The notes below the pieces were generated by a model. It did no database searches. It saw only the letters and a list, made by a program, of their open reading frames with translations, and was not told the DNA's origin. Shown here piece after piece: positions 1-7,143 of a stretch of 14,126 nt of DNA (the first letter of the stretch is position 1; each line of letters starts with the position of its first letter). Made by a program: the position numbers and the translations under genes. This DNA comes from JBEGTT01 sp041179245 (GTDB taxonomy: Bacteria; Pseudomonadota; Gammaproteobacteria; Burkholderiales; Rhodocyclaceae): assembly GCA_041179245.1 (NCBI GenBank), contig JBEGTT010000082.1:1-14126 (forward strand), in the 5' to 3' direction.

Positions 1-156
1 CTGCCTCGCTTCGCCCGTGTCAGCCACGCTCGCGGAGGGGAGGCTGTGATCATGGTTGAAAGTACCCGCCTGCTTTACGACACGCTCAAACGGTATGAGC
101 GACCACACATTTCTCGCCACAAAAGCAAACCCAAAGAAAATACCCGACACAAATAA
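1..156 (+). CDS. C-terminal fragment of an unidentified protein (partial, 5' end outside the window)
   Basis: The first reading frame is open from base 1 and ends at a TAA at 154-156, giving about 51 residues. It starts LPRFARVSHARGGEAVIMVE and becomes very basic at its end (many Lys, Arg and His). It stops only 6 bases before the apaH stop codon on the other strand. Such tight tail-to-tail packing is what one expects of a real gene end. I do not recognise the family. There is no visible membrane segment. Alternatively, an ATG at 52-54 is preceded by a purine-rich GGAGGGGAGG at 35-44 and could start a separate 34-residue peptide, but a continuing upstream gene is the simpler reading. No terminator hairpin is seen between the two converging genes. 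Confidence 0.45.
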   Translation: MPRFARVSHARGGEAVIMVESTRLLYDTLKRYERPHISRHKSKPKENTRHK

Positions 157-162
157 GGGCAA

Positions 163-993
163 TTAGAAGGTCGGTACCAAGCGATCTTCCGGTGAGCAAT
201 CAACCTGAAATATTTGCCGATCTTCAAGACGCACTGCCGTCAACTTGCCCCCCCAGAGGCAGCCTGTATCAATAGACAGCAGATTATCGGTCGTCCGTAA
301 CCCCAGCGCAGACCAGTGCCCCACCAACAGGGTATGGTCAAGCGATTGGCGATCTGGCAGATCAAACCACGGCACCAAATCTGCCGGCGCTTTTTCCACA
401 GGGCCTTTAGCCTTAAAATTAAGCGCGCCATCCAGCGTGCAAAAACGCATCCGAGTCATCACATTTACCACCATCCGCAAACGTTCAATCCCGCGTAACT
501 TCGGTTGCCAGCGATTGGGGTCACTACCCCACAATTCGCTCAAAAATTTGGGGTAATTTTTACCCTGTAATTTCGCTTCGACCTCCGCAGATAGCGCAAG
601 AGCTTCTGCCACAGTCCAGTTTGGCAACAAACCCGCGTGCACCAAGCAAAAGCCCTGTTCGGCGTAACACAGAGGCTGGTGCCGTAACCACGTTAACAGC
701 TCATCAGCATCCGGCGCTTCCAACAAAGGAGACAGCGTATCGTCCTTCCCCCGCTTGGCAAGCGCACCATAAGCCACCATCAGCAGATACAAATCGTGGT
801 TGCCCAGCACTACTTTGGCAGCAGGCCCCAAATCCCGCACATAGCGGAGCGTTGCAAGTGAATTCGGCCCACGGTTAACTAAATCCCCAACCAGCCATAG
901 CACATCATGACTAGGATTAAATGCACACGCCTTCAGCAAATTCCGAAATGACGCAAAACAACCTTGTATATCGCCAATTGCATAGGTACTCAT
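163..993 (-). CDS. apaH: Bis(5'-nucleosyl)-tetraphosphatase, symmetrical (ApaH)
   Basis: A 276-residue metallophosphatase that splits diadenosine tetraphosphate (Ap4A) into two ADP. In bacteria it controls levels of this alarmone-like dinucleotide and of Np4-capped RNA ends. Seen in the sequence: the calcineurin-type metal motifs GDIQG (residues 7-11), GDLVNRGP (36-43) and GNHD (64-67), followed by a VHAGLLP block and a VGHW block. Length matches the family (about 270-280). The ATG at 993 is chosen because GAGGTAAGG lies 8 bases upstream and the protein then begins MSTYAIGDIQG, as in relatives. An in-frame GTG at 1014 would place that ribosome site inside the gene. The gene is alone on its strand, divergent from the chemoreceptor gene. 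Identification is firm. Confidence 0.96.
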   Translation of the reverse strand: MSTYAIGDIQGCFASFRNLLKACAFNPSHDVLWLVGDLVNRGPNSLATLRYVRDLGPAAKVVLGNHDLYLLMVAYGALAKRGKDDTLSPLLEAPDADELLTWLRHQPLCYAEQGFCLVHAGLLPNWTVAEALALSAEVEAKLQGKNYPKFLSELWGSDPNRWQPKLRGIERLRMVVNVMTRMRFCTLDGALNFKAKGPVEKAPADLVPWFDLPDRQSLDHTLLVGHWSALGLRTTDNLLSIDTGCLWGGKLTAVRLEDRQIFQVDCSPEDRLVPTF

Positions 994-1048
994 GGGCAGA
1001 ACCTTACCTCTCACTCACCGATTACTCACAGGCTTGCATCTTATCAAG

Positions 1049-1066
1049 AAGCCCGAACTCGGGCTT
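1049..1066. other. Short perfect hairpin in the apaH / chemoreceptor divergent region
   Basis: AAGCCCG (1049-1055) and CGGGCTT (1060-1066) form a 7 bp perfect stem with loop AACT. It lies in the 200 bp divergent region between apaH (minus) and the chemoreceptor gene (plus). No T-run follows on either strand, so it is not a convincing terminator. It would be in the 5' leader of an apaH transcript if the promoter lies beyond it, or it could be a palindromic protein-binding site. Confidence 0.3.
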
Positions 1067-1111
1067 AGAACCCGCCGAATATCACCAATAAATAACAAGC
1101 ATTAGCGTTTT

Positions 1112-1138
1112 TGAAATATCTAGCATACGCGCCGAACA
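1112..1138 (+). promoter_or_regulatory. Possible flagellar sigma-28 (FliA) type promoter for the chemoreceptor gene
   Basis: TGAA at 1112-1115, then 15 bases, then GCCGAACA at 1131-1138. The known sigma-28 consensus is TAAA, 15 bases, GCCGATAA, so the match is 3/4 and 6/8. A second GCCGAT occurs at 1151-1156 without a -35 partner. Chemoreceptor genes are often FliA-dependent, which makes this worth listing, but the match is imperfect and the call is tentative. No better sigma-70 site stands out in 994-1193. Confidence 0.25.
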
Positions 1139-1193
1139 TAACGGATAATCGCCGATCGTTGGAATCGTTACATTCGCGGACAAAGGATGCGTA

Positions 1194-2867
1194 ATGCTTG
1201 ACAAAATGTCTCTCCGTTTAAAATTAACGCTGTTTTCGTTGTTTGCTCTAATTGGCCTCTTAGCTGCTGTTGTTACAGGCATCTTCGGCATTCAAAGTGG
1301 AATCCAGGGCATTAAGGAACTGGGCCATTTGCGCTTACCGTCCGTCATTGCGCTTCAAGCTATCCGAGAAGGCCAAACATCTCTTAAATCAAGTACCTTT
1401 GAAGTCGCACTGTGGGAAAACGACACTGAAGCTCAAGATCAATTTGTCGAGATCGCCAAGGACAAACGAAAAACTTGGGCACGAATTGATGCCGCATGGA
1501 AAGACTACGAAGCCATTCCAAAATCACCCGAAGAAAACGATATTTGGAACAAGTTTGTTCAGGAATGGAACGTCTGGAAAAAAGTCGACCAACAAACCAT
1601 CAATCTGATTGACCAACTGGCAACGAATAAAAACGCTAGTAAGCAAGCCACTTATTTTGCCAACTACTTTATGCTGGGCGGACAACAACGCATGCCCTAT
1701 CTTTCATCTGAGAAACTGCTTGACCAAGCGATTGAGATGAATACAAAAATTGTTGCCACACAAACCACTCAGGCGGAGTCATCAACACAATTAGCTCAGT
1801 TCATCATGTTCTTTGTGGGAGGCTCTGCCGTCTTTGTCGTGTTGGGGCTAGCAGTACTCATCACGAGCAGTATCTTCCGCCAAATGGGGGGCGACCCATC
1901 CGAAGCGGTAGCGACAGCGCGCGCTATTGCCGAAGGCGATTTGCAGGTTCACATCCATGTAGCCTCAGGAGATAAACAAAGTTTGATGGCATCGATGGCC
2001 TATATGCAGGAACACCTTCGATCCCTGATTAGCCAAATTCTCAGCAGTGCCGATGAGTTGTCACGAAGCTCTCATACGCTGGCACAGGATGTCATCAAGG
2101 TCTCACAAAGTGGTTCTGCAGAAATGCACGCCGCCAGTTCAACAGCAGAAGCCGTAGAAGGCATCATCACCCGGGTGAATCAAATTAGCCGTGCCGCCGA
2201 ATCTGCGCTGGATCTCTCAGAAGATGCGGGCAAGCTCTCCCTCGAAGGCCAAGATGTCGTTAATCATGCGGCCGACCAGATGGGCAGCACGCTGGAATCC
2301 GTCAGAGAATCTTCAGAACTTATTCACAAGCTTGGCGTTTATTCAACGGAAATCTCTGCCGTCGTTAGCGTTATCCGTGACGTGGCCGACCAAACCAATC
2401 TACTCGCCCTGAACGCCGCGATCGAAGCGGCTCGGGCCGGCGAACAGGGACGCGGCTTTGCGGTGGTCGCTGACGAGGTTCGTAAGCTTGCTGAACGCAC
2501 GGGCCAGTCAACACAGGATATTTCAAACATGATTGGCAACATCCAGTCTGCTGTTACTGCTGCGGTCAATAGTATGCAAAACGGGCGGCAACGGGTTGAA
2601 GAAGGTGTTGACATGGTTCACACCGCCGCCAGTAAGATGGGAAATATTCATGCGGGCGCCAAGGATGCAAGCCAAGCTGTTAATGACATCACGGGTGCCC
2701 TACGCGAAAGTGATACGGATCTTCACGAAATCACCCGCTTGATGCAAAACATCGTCAGCATGGTCAATCACAATGCCCAATCGATTCAGACGATGTCTCA
2801 TTCAGCGAGCAAAATCGAGCAGTTAGCCAGTCAATTAGGCCAATCTGCTCACCGTTTTAAACTGTAG
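1194..2867 (+). CDS. Methyl-accepting chemotaxis protein (transmembrane chemoreceptor)
   Basis: A 557-residue inner-membrane receptor that passes ligand signals to CheA/CheW. Layout: TM1 at about 9-31, a periplasmic domain of about 165 residues (32-198) that looks helical and fits a four-helix-bundle type sensor, TM2 at about 201-228, a HAMP linker (230-285, with GGDPSEAVATARAIAEGDL), then the cytoplasmic coiled coil. The highly conserved hairpin tip runs from about 393 to 436 (DQTNLLALNAAIEAARAGEQ, then GRGFAVVADEVRKLAERT). The C-terminus ends HRFKL with no NWETF-type CheR/CheB tether. The ATG at 1194 has AAAGGA 6 bases upstream; the ATG at 1206 is too far from it. The next gene starts only 28 bases downstream, so co-transcription with the small binding protein and the porin is likely. 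The ligand cannot be read from sequence. Confidence 0.95.
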   Translation: MLDKMSLRLKLTLFSLFALIGLLAAVVTGIFGIQSGIQGIKELGHLRLPSVIALQAIREGQTSLKSSTFEVALWENDTEAQDQFVEIAKDKRKTWARIDAAWKDYEAIPKSPEENDIWNKFVQEWNVWKKVDQQTINLIDQLATNKNASKQATYFANYFMLGGQQRMPYLSSEKLLDQAIEMNTKIVATQTTQAESSTQLAQFIMFFVGGSAVFVVLGLAVLITSSIFRQMGGDPSEAVATARAIAEGDLQVHIHVASGDKQSLMASMAYMQEHLRSLISQILSSADELSRSSHTLAQDVIKVSQSGSAEMHAASSTAEAVEGIITRVNQISRAAESALDLSEDAGKLSLEGQDVVNHAADQMGSTLESVRESSELIHKLGVYSTEISAVVSVIRDVADQTNLLALNAAIEAARAGEQGRGFAVVADEVRKLAERTGQSTQDISNMIGNIQSAVTAAVNSMQNGRQRVEEGVDMVHTAASKMGNIHAGAKDASQAVNDITGALRESDTDLHEITRLMQNIVSMVNHNAQSIQTMSHSASKIEQLASQLGQSAHRFKL

Positions 2868-2895
2868 AACGAAAGACCTCACAAAAGGAGAAGCT

Positions 2896-3339
2896 GTGTT
2901 TTCACCCAACTCTCGTGCCATCCACTCATTGCTACATGCGCTTCTAGCATCCGCGTGTGTCCTACCAGCGGCCTCTTCACTCGCAGAAGTCGTTGTGGTT
3001 ACCAACAAAGCTTCACCTGACATGACCAAGGAACAAGTCTCTGACGTGTTTATGGGCAAGGCGTCAAGTTTGCCCGGTGGCTCTGCGGCAGCTCCGTTGG
3101 ATTTACCAGAGTCCAGCCCATTGCGTGAAGAGTTTTACTCCAAGCTAACGGGTAAATCGGCGGCACAGGTCAAGTCCTACTGGGCGAAAATGTCTTTCAC
3201 AGGCAAGGGAACCCCTCCCAAAGAAGCACCTAACAGTGCCGATATTAAGAAGGCAGTTGCAGCGACTCCCGGCGCCATTGGCTACGTTGAGAAATCCGCT
3301 GTGGATAGCACCGTAAAACCCGTGCTAACACTGAATTAA
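2896..3339 (+). CDS. Small PstS-like periplasmic substrate-binding protein
   Basis: A 147-residue exported protein. Residues 1-30 form a signal peptide (Arg at 7, hydrophobic core at about 12-28, likely cut after SLA at 30), leaving about 117 residues. The mature part carries features of phosphate-type binding proteins of the PstS-like group: the start EVVVVTNKAS, a VFMGKASSLPGG segment, an FYSKLTGKSAAQVKSYWAK helix and the late TPGAIGYVEKSAV element. Full PstS proteins are around 320 residues, so this is a miniature form; such short proteins are usually named phosphate ABC transporter substrate-binding protein although no transporter genes are here. The GTG start is supported by AAAAGGAG 5 bases upstream. 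It sits 28 bases after the chemoreceptor and 49 before the porin. The ligand is unproven: phosphate is only the family guess. Confidence 0.8.
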   Translation: MFSPNSRAIHSLLHALLASACVLPAASSLAEVVVVTNKASPDMTKEQVSDVFMGKASSLPGGSAAAPLDLPESSPLREEFYSKLTGKSAAQVKSYWAKMSFTGKGTPPKEAPNSADIKKAVAATPGAIGYVEKSAVDSTVKPVLTLN

Positions 3340-3388
3340 CCACGCCGTCTGTTCAAAAAATACTGAAAAGCATTCAGGAGACCACCAT

Positions 3389-4624
3389 ATGTCTTTGAAA
3401 AAAATATCGTCAACAGCCGCTATTGCATCCGTGCTGTTACTTGGAAATACAGTTCACGCCGCCGAAATTGGCGGAATTGAAGTTACTGGGTCTGGCTTTG
3501 CCACGCTTGGCGCTGGCATGATGCTGAACAAACAAGATGGACTTGCCAGCGGATATAAAAAACCTTTTTTTGTTTCTGACTACGCCCAAGGCGGTGTTTA
3601 CGAAAGTACTAGTGGTTTGCAATGGCAACCAGACTCCAAAATTGGCTACCAAGCTGTTGCCAAGCTACCCGGAAGCAATTTTTCGTTGACTGGACAAGTC
3701 GTTGCACGAGGGTCACGTAACGGTGAGGCTGCAATTGAGTGGCTTTACGGTAGCTACAAACTCAATGACAACTACACGCTTCAGGTCGGCCGAAAACGCA
3801 TCCCGATGTTCTATTACTCAGATACGCAGGATGTCGGTTTGGCCCTACCTTGGACTCACCTACCCTCACAACTCTACGGATGGGAAGCGGTTAACTACAA
3901 TGGCGTCAACCTCAGTTACCAAGATCAATGGGGTAGCTGGTCAAGTGCAGTAAACGTCATGGCCGGTAATGAAGGTCGTAACGATACCGGCTACTGGAAA
4001 GTTTATAGTGGTAAACATAGTCGTACCGACAGTAAGTGGGACCAGATCGTTGGCGGCGACATTACTCTGTCAAAGGGTTGGTTTGAAACACGCGCCGTGT
4101 ACTTGCAATCAAACACGAGAACAAAAAATTCTGGCGTGTGGGACTCCAACCCGGGCAGCGCATTTGGCACATATAGCCCAGGAGATAACGTATTCTCTGA
4201 TCCAGGGACCCAAAAAATTTATGGTTTAGCCTTCAATATTGACTACAACAACTGGTTCGTTCGAAGTGAGTTTGTCCATATCAACTACAACGAAGAATAT
4301 GGAGGAGCCGATCAGGCCCAAATTTTTGGGGTTGGTTATCGTGTAGGCAAATGGACGCCAATGGCAACCGTAGCTAATTACCGTGCAGTTGCAACCGGCA
4401 GTAGTGAATCTGATGCACAAGAAGCTCACCGCACCACATCGCTTACTCTCCGTTATGACCTAACCACCTCTAGTGCAATCAAAGTGCAATACGACTACCA
4501 GAAGGACTTGAGCGGCGACAAATTTACCCTTGATCAAAAATATGGAGCCCCCACAGTAGGTGCTTCCACCAATCGCTTTGGTGATGCACGTCTGCTAACC
4601 GTCACCTACGACACCGTGTTCTAA
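3389..4624 (+). CDS. Outer-membrane beta-barrel porin-like protein
   Basis: A 411-residue protein with a clear signal peptide (MSLKKISSTA, then a hydrophobic stretch, cut after VHA at 24) and a body of alternating polar/aromatic beta-strand sequence ending in ...LLTVTYDTVF. The terminal Phe and alternating pattern are the signal used by the BAM assembly machine. Charged and aromatic segments such as TLQVGRKRIPMFYYSDTQDV (130-149) suggest a pore-lining or constriction region. I place it among the proteobacterial general/anion porin-like barrels often annotated only as hypothetical. The ATG at 3389 has AGGAG 8 bases upstream. It is the last gene of a three-gene set with the chemoreceptor and the small binding protein, followed by a terminator that overlaps its stop. 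What it lets through is not shown by sequence. Confidence 0.82.
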   Translation: MSLKKISSTAAIASVLLLGNTVHAAEIGGIEVTGSGFATLGAGMMLNKQDGLASGYKKPFFVSDYAQGGVYESTSGLQWQPDSKIGYQAVAKLPGSNFSLTGQVVARGSRNGEAAIEWLYGSYKLNDNYTLQVGRKRIPMFYYSDTQDVGLALPWTHLPSQLYGWEAVNYNGVNLSYQDQWGSWSSAVNVMAGNEGRNDTGYWKVYSGKHSRTDSKWDQIVGGDITLSKGWFETRAVYLQSNTRTKNSGVWDSNPGSAFGTYSPGDNVFSDPGTQKIYGLAFNIDYNNWFVRSEFVHINYNEEYGGADQAQIFGVGYRVGKWTPMATVANYRAVATGSSESDAQEAHRTTSLTLRYDLTTSSAIKVQYDYQKDLSGDKFTLDQKYGAPTVGASTNRFGDARLLTVTYDTVF

Positions 4625-4642
4625 AAACACTGGATTTTTTTT
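4614..4642 (+). terminator. Intrinsic terminator overlapping the porin stop codon
   Basis: CC (4614-4615) plus GTGTT (4616-4620) pair with AACAC (4626-4630) plus GG (4632-4633), with a one-base bulge at 4631 and a five-base loop that contains the start of the stop codon. Eight T's follow at 4635-4642. The stem is short but the T-run is strong, and the site closes the chemoreceptor/porin cluster just before the tRNA promoter. Confidence 0.6.
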
Positions 4643-4666
4643 AAGCGCGTCTGTATCATTCGCGCC
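4631..4666 (+). promoter_or_regulatory. Probable promoter of tRNA-Gln with GC-rich discriminator
   Basis: TATCAT at 4654-4659 is a good -10 box, followed at once by TCGCGCC, the GC-rich discriminator typical of stringently controlled stable-RNA promoters. Seventeen bases upstream is TGGATT (4631-4636), a poor -35 (3 of 6). Transcription would start near 4666, leaving a leader of about 34 bases before the tRNA. The -35 box overlaps the terminator of the porin gene. Confidence 0.45.
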
Positions 4667-4699
4667 TCGTTTGGGTAGCAAGTCATCCGAACGAACTGC

Positions 4700-4776
4700 T
4701 GGGGAGTCGCCAAGCTGGTTAAGGCACCGGATTTTGATTCCGGCATGCGAAGGTTCGAATCCTTCCTCCTCAGCCA
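4700..4776 (+). tRNA. tRNA-Gln (anticodon UUG)
   Basis: A complete 77-base cloverleaf with encoded CCA. The acceptor stem TGGGGAG (4700-4706) pairs with CTCCTCA (4766-4772), with one G-T pair; the discriminator base is G (4773) and CCA is 4774-4776. The anticodon stem CCGGA/TCCGG flanks the loop TTTTGAT with anticodon TTG at 4734-4736. The T arm GAAGG-TTCGAAT-CCTTC is perfect. The T-A first pair and G73 agree with glutamine identity. It lies directly upstream of prs, an order common in Betaproteobacteria. Confidence 0.97.
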
Positions 4777-4786
4777 CCGAATTCGT

Positions 4787-4812
4787 CGGGCAGGCAAGAG
4801 CCTGCCCGTTTT
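4787..4812 (+). terminator. Hairpin terminator after tRNA-Gln
   Basis: A perfect 9 bp stem, CGGGCAGGC (4787-4795) and GCCTGCCCG (4800-4808), with loop AAGA and then TTTT (4809-4812). It lies 10 bases after the tRNA and 33 bases before prs. The short T-run may allow read-through, so prs could be expressed partly from the tRNA promoter. Confidence 0.75.
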
Positions 4813-4845
4813 CATTTCCAGCACGCATTCCCAAGGGGCAGCGCA

Positions 4846-5796
4846 GTGGCTTTGAATAATTTGATGGTCTTTACCGGCAACGCCAACCCAAAACTGGCCG
4901 AGGCCGTTGCAAAGCAACTCAATATCGATCTGGGACGGGCTAAAGTAGGCCGTTTCTCTGATGGCGAAGTTAGCGTTGAGTTGGACGAGCACGTTCGGGG
5001 ACGCGACGTATTTGTGTTGCAGTCGACCTGCGCGCCAACCAACGACAATCTAATGGAACTGCTGGTCATGGTTGATGCGTTGAAGCGCGCATCGGCTGGT
5101 CGAATCACGGCAGCCATTCCCTATTTTGGTTATGCTCGCCAAGATCGTCGCTCACGCTCATCCCGTGTTCCGATTGCAGCCAAACTAGTCGCCAACATGC
5201 TTGTCGCTGCTGGTATTGACCGCGTACTCACGATGGATTTGCATGCCGAGCAAATTCAGGGATTTTTCGATATTCCTGTTGATAACATTTACGCGCTGCC
5301 GATCTTACTGACGGACATCCAGAAGCAATCCTTTGAGGATTTGATGGTGGTGTCGCCCGACCACGGTGGTGTTGTGCGTGCCCGGTCCTTAGCCAAGCGC
5401 CTTGAGTGCGATCTAGCCATCATTGATAAGCGTCGTCCGAAAGCCAATGTGTCTGAAGTCATGAACATTATTGGTGATGTCTCTGGTCGCACCTGCGTAA
5501 TCATGGATGACATCGTCGATACGGCTGGCACGCTGTGTAAGGCTGCCACGGCGTTGAAAAACCGTGGCGCCAAACGCGTTCTCGCCTACTGTACCCACCC
5601 CGTTTTATCCGGTGCCGCCGCTGAACGGATTGGCTCGTCCGACCTTGATGAACTTGTCGTGACTGACACCATCCCGTTAAGGCCTGAGTCGGCTGCATGC
5701 GGCCGAATTCGCCAGCTATCAACGGCCGAAATTCTGGCAGAAACGATCCGCCGAATTAGCAATGAAGATTCTGTTTTTTCGCTATTTTTAGACTGA
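4846..5796 (+). CDS. prs: Ribose-phosphate pyrophosphokinase (PRPP synthase)
   Basis: A 316-residue enzyme that transfers pyrophosphate from ATP to ribose 5-phosphate, making PRPP for purine, pyrimidine, NAD, histidine and tryptophan synthesis. Visible family marks: FTGNANPKLAEAVA (9-22), the VGRFSDGEV loop (34-42), the flexible catalytic loop RQDRRSRSSRVPI (98-110), the metal-binding DLHAEQIQGFF (131-141), the DKRRP segment (194-198) and the PRPP-binding loop VIMDDIVDTAGTL (218-230). Length is standard for class I enzymes (about 315). The GTG start is chosen because AAGGGG lies 7 bases upstream and the protein then begins like its relatives. It is 51 bases upstream of rplY, probably co-transcribed. 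The tRNA-Gln, prs, rplY, pth order is the usual betaproteobacterial one. pyrF, also in this window, handles a nucleotide made from PRPP. Confidence 0.98.
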   Translation: MALNNLMVFTGNANPKLAEAVAKQLNIDLGRAKVGRFSDGEVSVELDEHVRGRDVFVLQSTCAPTNDNLMELLVMVDALKRASAGRITAAIPYFGYARQDRRSRSSRVPIAAKLVANMLVAAGIDRVLTMDLHAEQIQGFFDIPVDNIYALPILLTDIQKQSFEDLMVVSPDHGGVVRARSLAKRLECDLAIIDKRRPKANVSEVMNIIGDVSGRTCVIMDDIVDTAGTLCKAATALKNRGAKRVLAYCTHPVLSGAAAERIGSSDLDELVVTDTIPLRPESAACGRIRQLSTAEILAETIRRISNEDSVFSLFLD

Positions 5797-5847
5797 TTTT
5801 TAACCTGTCGTCCTGGTCGCGGGCCGGCAAATTTTATTGGAGCTTTT

Positions 5848-6447
5848 ATGAAATTTGAACTTAACGCTACTGTGCGTACGCTATTTGGGTCGGGTGCGAG
5901 CCGCCGTCTCCGTCGCGCAGGCAAAGTCCCAGGCATCGTTTATGGTGCTGCAGGTCAAGCTGTTTCAATCGAAGTCGACCACAACACCCTGTTGCTGGCA
6001 CTTCGTAAAGAATCGTTTCACTCTTCCGTGATTACGCTGAGCATTGATGGTCAAACAGAATCTGTTCTGCTGCGTGACAACCAAATGCACGCTTACAAGC
6101 CACTCGTTCTGCACGTAGATTTCCAGCGCGTAGATGCTAACAAGCCACTGCACCAGAAAGTTCCACTCCACTTCATCAACGCCGATTTGGCGCCAGGTGT
6201 TAAGTTGGCAGGCGGTTCTATCTCTCACGTGATGACCGAAATCGACATCTCTTGTTTGCCCGGCGCACTACCTGAGTACATCGAAGTTGATCTGAAAGAC
6301 CTACAAGCCGGTCACTCGATCCACGTCTCTGAACTCACGCTACCAGCAGGTGTAACGATTGTTACGCACGGTACAGGCGGCGACACGGCTGTTGCATTGA
6401 TTAACGCCAAGAAGGGCGGCGCTGCTGCTGAAACGACTGAAGCTTAA
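5848..6447 (+). CDS. rplY: 50S ribosomal protein L25, long general stress (Ctc) form
   Basis: A 199-residue protein of the large ribosomal subunit that binds 5S rRNA. The N-terminal L25 domain (about 1-92) shows the typical GASRRLRRAGKVPGIVYG (17-34) and LRDNQMHAYKPLVLHVDF (75-92). The second, beta-rich TL5/Ctc domain (about 100-185) makes it the long form rather than the 94-residue E. coli form, and the end is Ala/Thr/Glu-rich. The ATG at 5848 has GGAG 5 bases upstream. It follows prs by 51 bases with no clear terminator between, so the two are probably one transcript, closed by a strong terminator 25 bases after the stop. Confidence 0.97.
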   Translation: MKFELNATVRTLFGSGASRRLRRAGKVPGIVYGAAGQAVSIEVDHNTLLLALRKESFHSSVITLSIDGQTESVLLRDNQMHAYKPLVLHVDFQRVDANKPLHQKVPLHFINADLAPGVKLAGGSISHVMTEIDISCLPGALPEYIEVDLKDLQAGHSIHVSELTLPAGVTIVTHGTGGDTAVALINAKKGGAAAETTEA

Positions 6448-6472
6448 TTCATTAAGTTTCTTCGCTTAGATC

Positions 6473-6508
6473 AACCGCCCAAGGTCTTAGGCTAAGGGCG
6501 GTTTTTTA
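6473..6508 (+). terminator. Intrinsic terminator after rplY
   Basis: AACCGCCC (6473-6480) pairs perfectly with GGGCGGTT (6496-6503) around a 15-base loop, and the stem runs into a six-T tract (6502-6507). It ends the prs-rplY transcript and separates it from pth. Confidence 0.85.
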
Positions 6509-6556
6509 TTCCTCTGTTTTACAAGCAAGGTGTGGCGTGGAAAAGGGATTCAAACC

Positions 6557-7132
6557 ATGGGATTCAAACTAATTGTGGGCCTCGGCAACCCCGGCCCCGA
6601 CTATGAAAATACGCGGCACAACGCGGGTTTCTGGTTTGTTGATCGACTAGCCGCAGCCCTAAAAACTCACTGGCAGGCCGAAGGAAAGTTCTTTGGCCGG
6701 ATTGCCAAGGCAGGCGATCGCTATCTGCTGGCACCCACCACGTTTATGAATCGCAGTGGCCAAGCGGTTGCTGCCGTTGCTCGATTTTATAAAATCGAGC
6801 CTGAAGAAATTCTAGTGATTCACGACGAGCTAGATTTAATGCCCGGTGAAATCCGCCTTAAACAGGGTGGCGGCAATGGCGGCCATAACGGCCTGAAAGA
6901 CATTCAGGCCCAGCTCGGCACGCCTGACTTCTGGCGTTTGCGGCTCGGGATTGGCCACCCGCGAACGCTGGGATTACCGCATCCCGTGGTGGATTTTGTC
7001 CTTCACCCACCAAACAAAGAAGATCAAGAACTGCTGGATCGTGCGCTAGATCGTTGTTTACTCGCTTGGCCACAGCTTTCCGCAGGGGATGTCGCTGCGG
7101 CCCAGCGACTATTACACGTTAAAGACAGCTAA
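6557..7132 (+). CDS. pth: Peptidyl-tRNA hydrolase
   Basis: A 191-residue cytoplasmic esterase that frees tRNA from prematurely released peptidyl-tRNA. The start MGFKLIVGLGNPGPDYENTR and the catalytic His in RHNAGF (His21) are canonical. FMNRSG (63-68), VIHDELDL (87-94, Asp90) and GGGNGGHNGLK (104-114) carry the other active-site and substrate-binding residues, including Asn11, Asn65 and Asn111. Length is normal. The ATG at 6557 is preferred over the in-frame GTG at 6530: the longer product adds nine residues that the family lacks, and an AAAAGGG sits 9 bases before the ATG. It follows the rplY terminator, so it should have its own promoter in 6509-6556, though none is clear. It converges on the MaoC-type gene with an 11-base gap. 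Confidence 0.97.
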   Translation: MGFKLIVGLGNPGPDYENTRHNAGFWFVDRLAAALKTHWQAEGKFFGRIAKAGDRYLLAPTTFMNRSGQAVAAVARFYKIEPEEILVIHDELDLMPGEIRLKQGGGNGGHNGLKDIQAQLGTPDFWRLRLGIGHPRTLGLPHPVVDFVLHPPNKEDQELLDRALDRCLLAWPQLSAGDVAAAQRLLHVKDS

Positions 7133-7143
7133 GTTTTTAAGCG

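Noticed and set aside
1049..1066. Rho-independent terminator at the hairpin in the apaH upstream region
   Set aside because: No T-run on either strand, and it lies between divergent gene starts where no transcript needs to end.
4621..4992. 123-residue minus-strand open frame across the tRNA and the prs start
   Set aside because: It runs through the tRNA gene, both hairpins and the start of prs. The peptide includes the antisense of the tRNA arms, a common false gene call.
7133..7143. Bidirectional terminator between pth and the MaoC-type gene
   Set aside because: Only 11 bases with a short T-run (7134-7138) and no stem of useful length in or around them.
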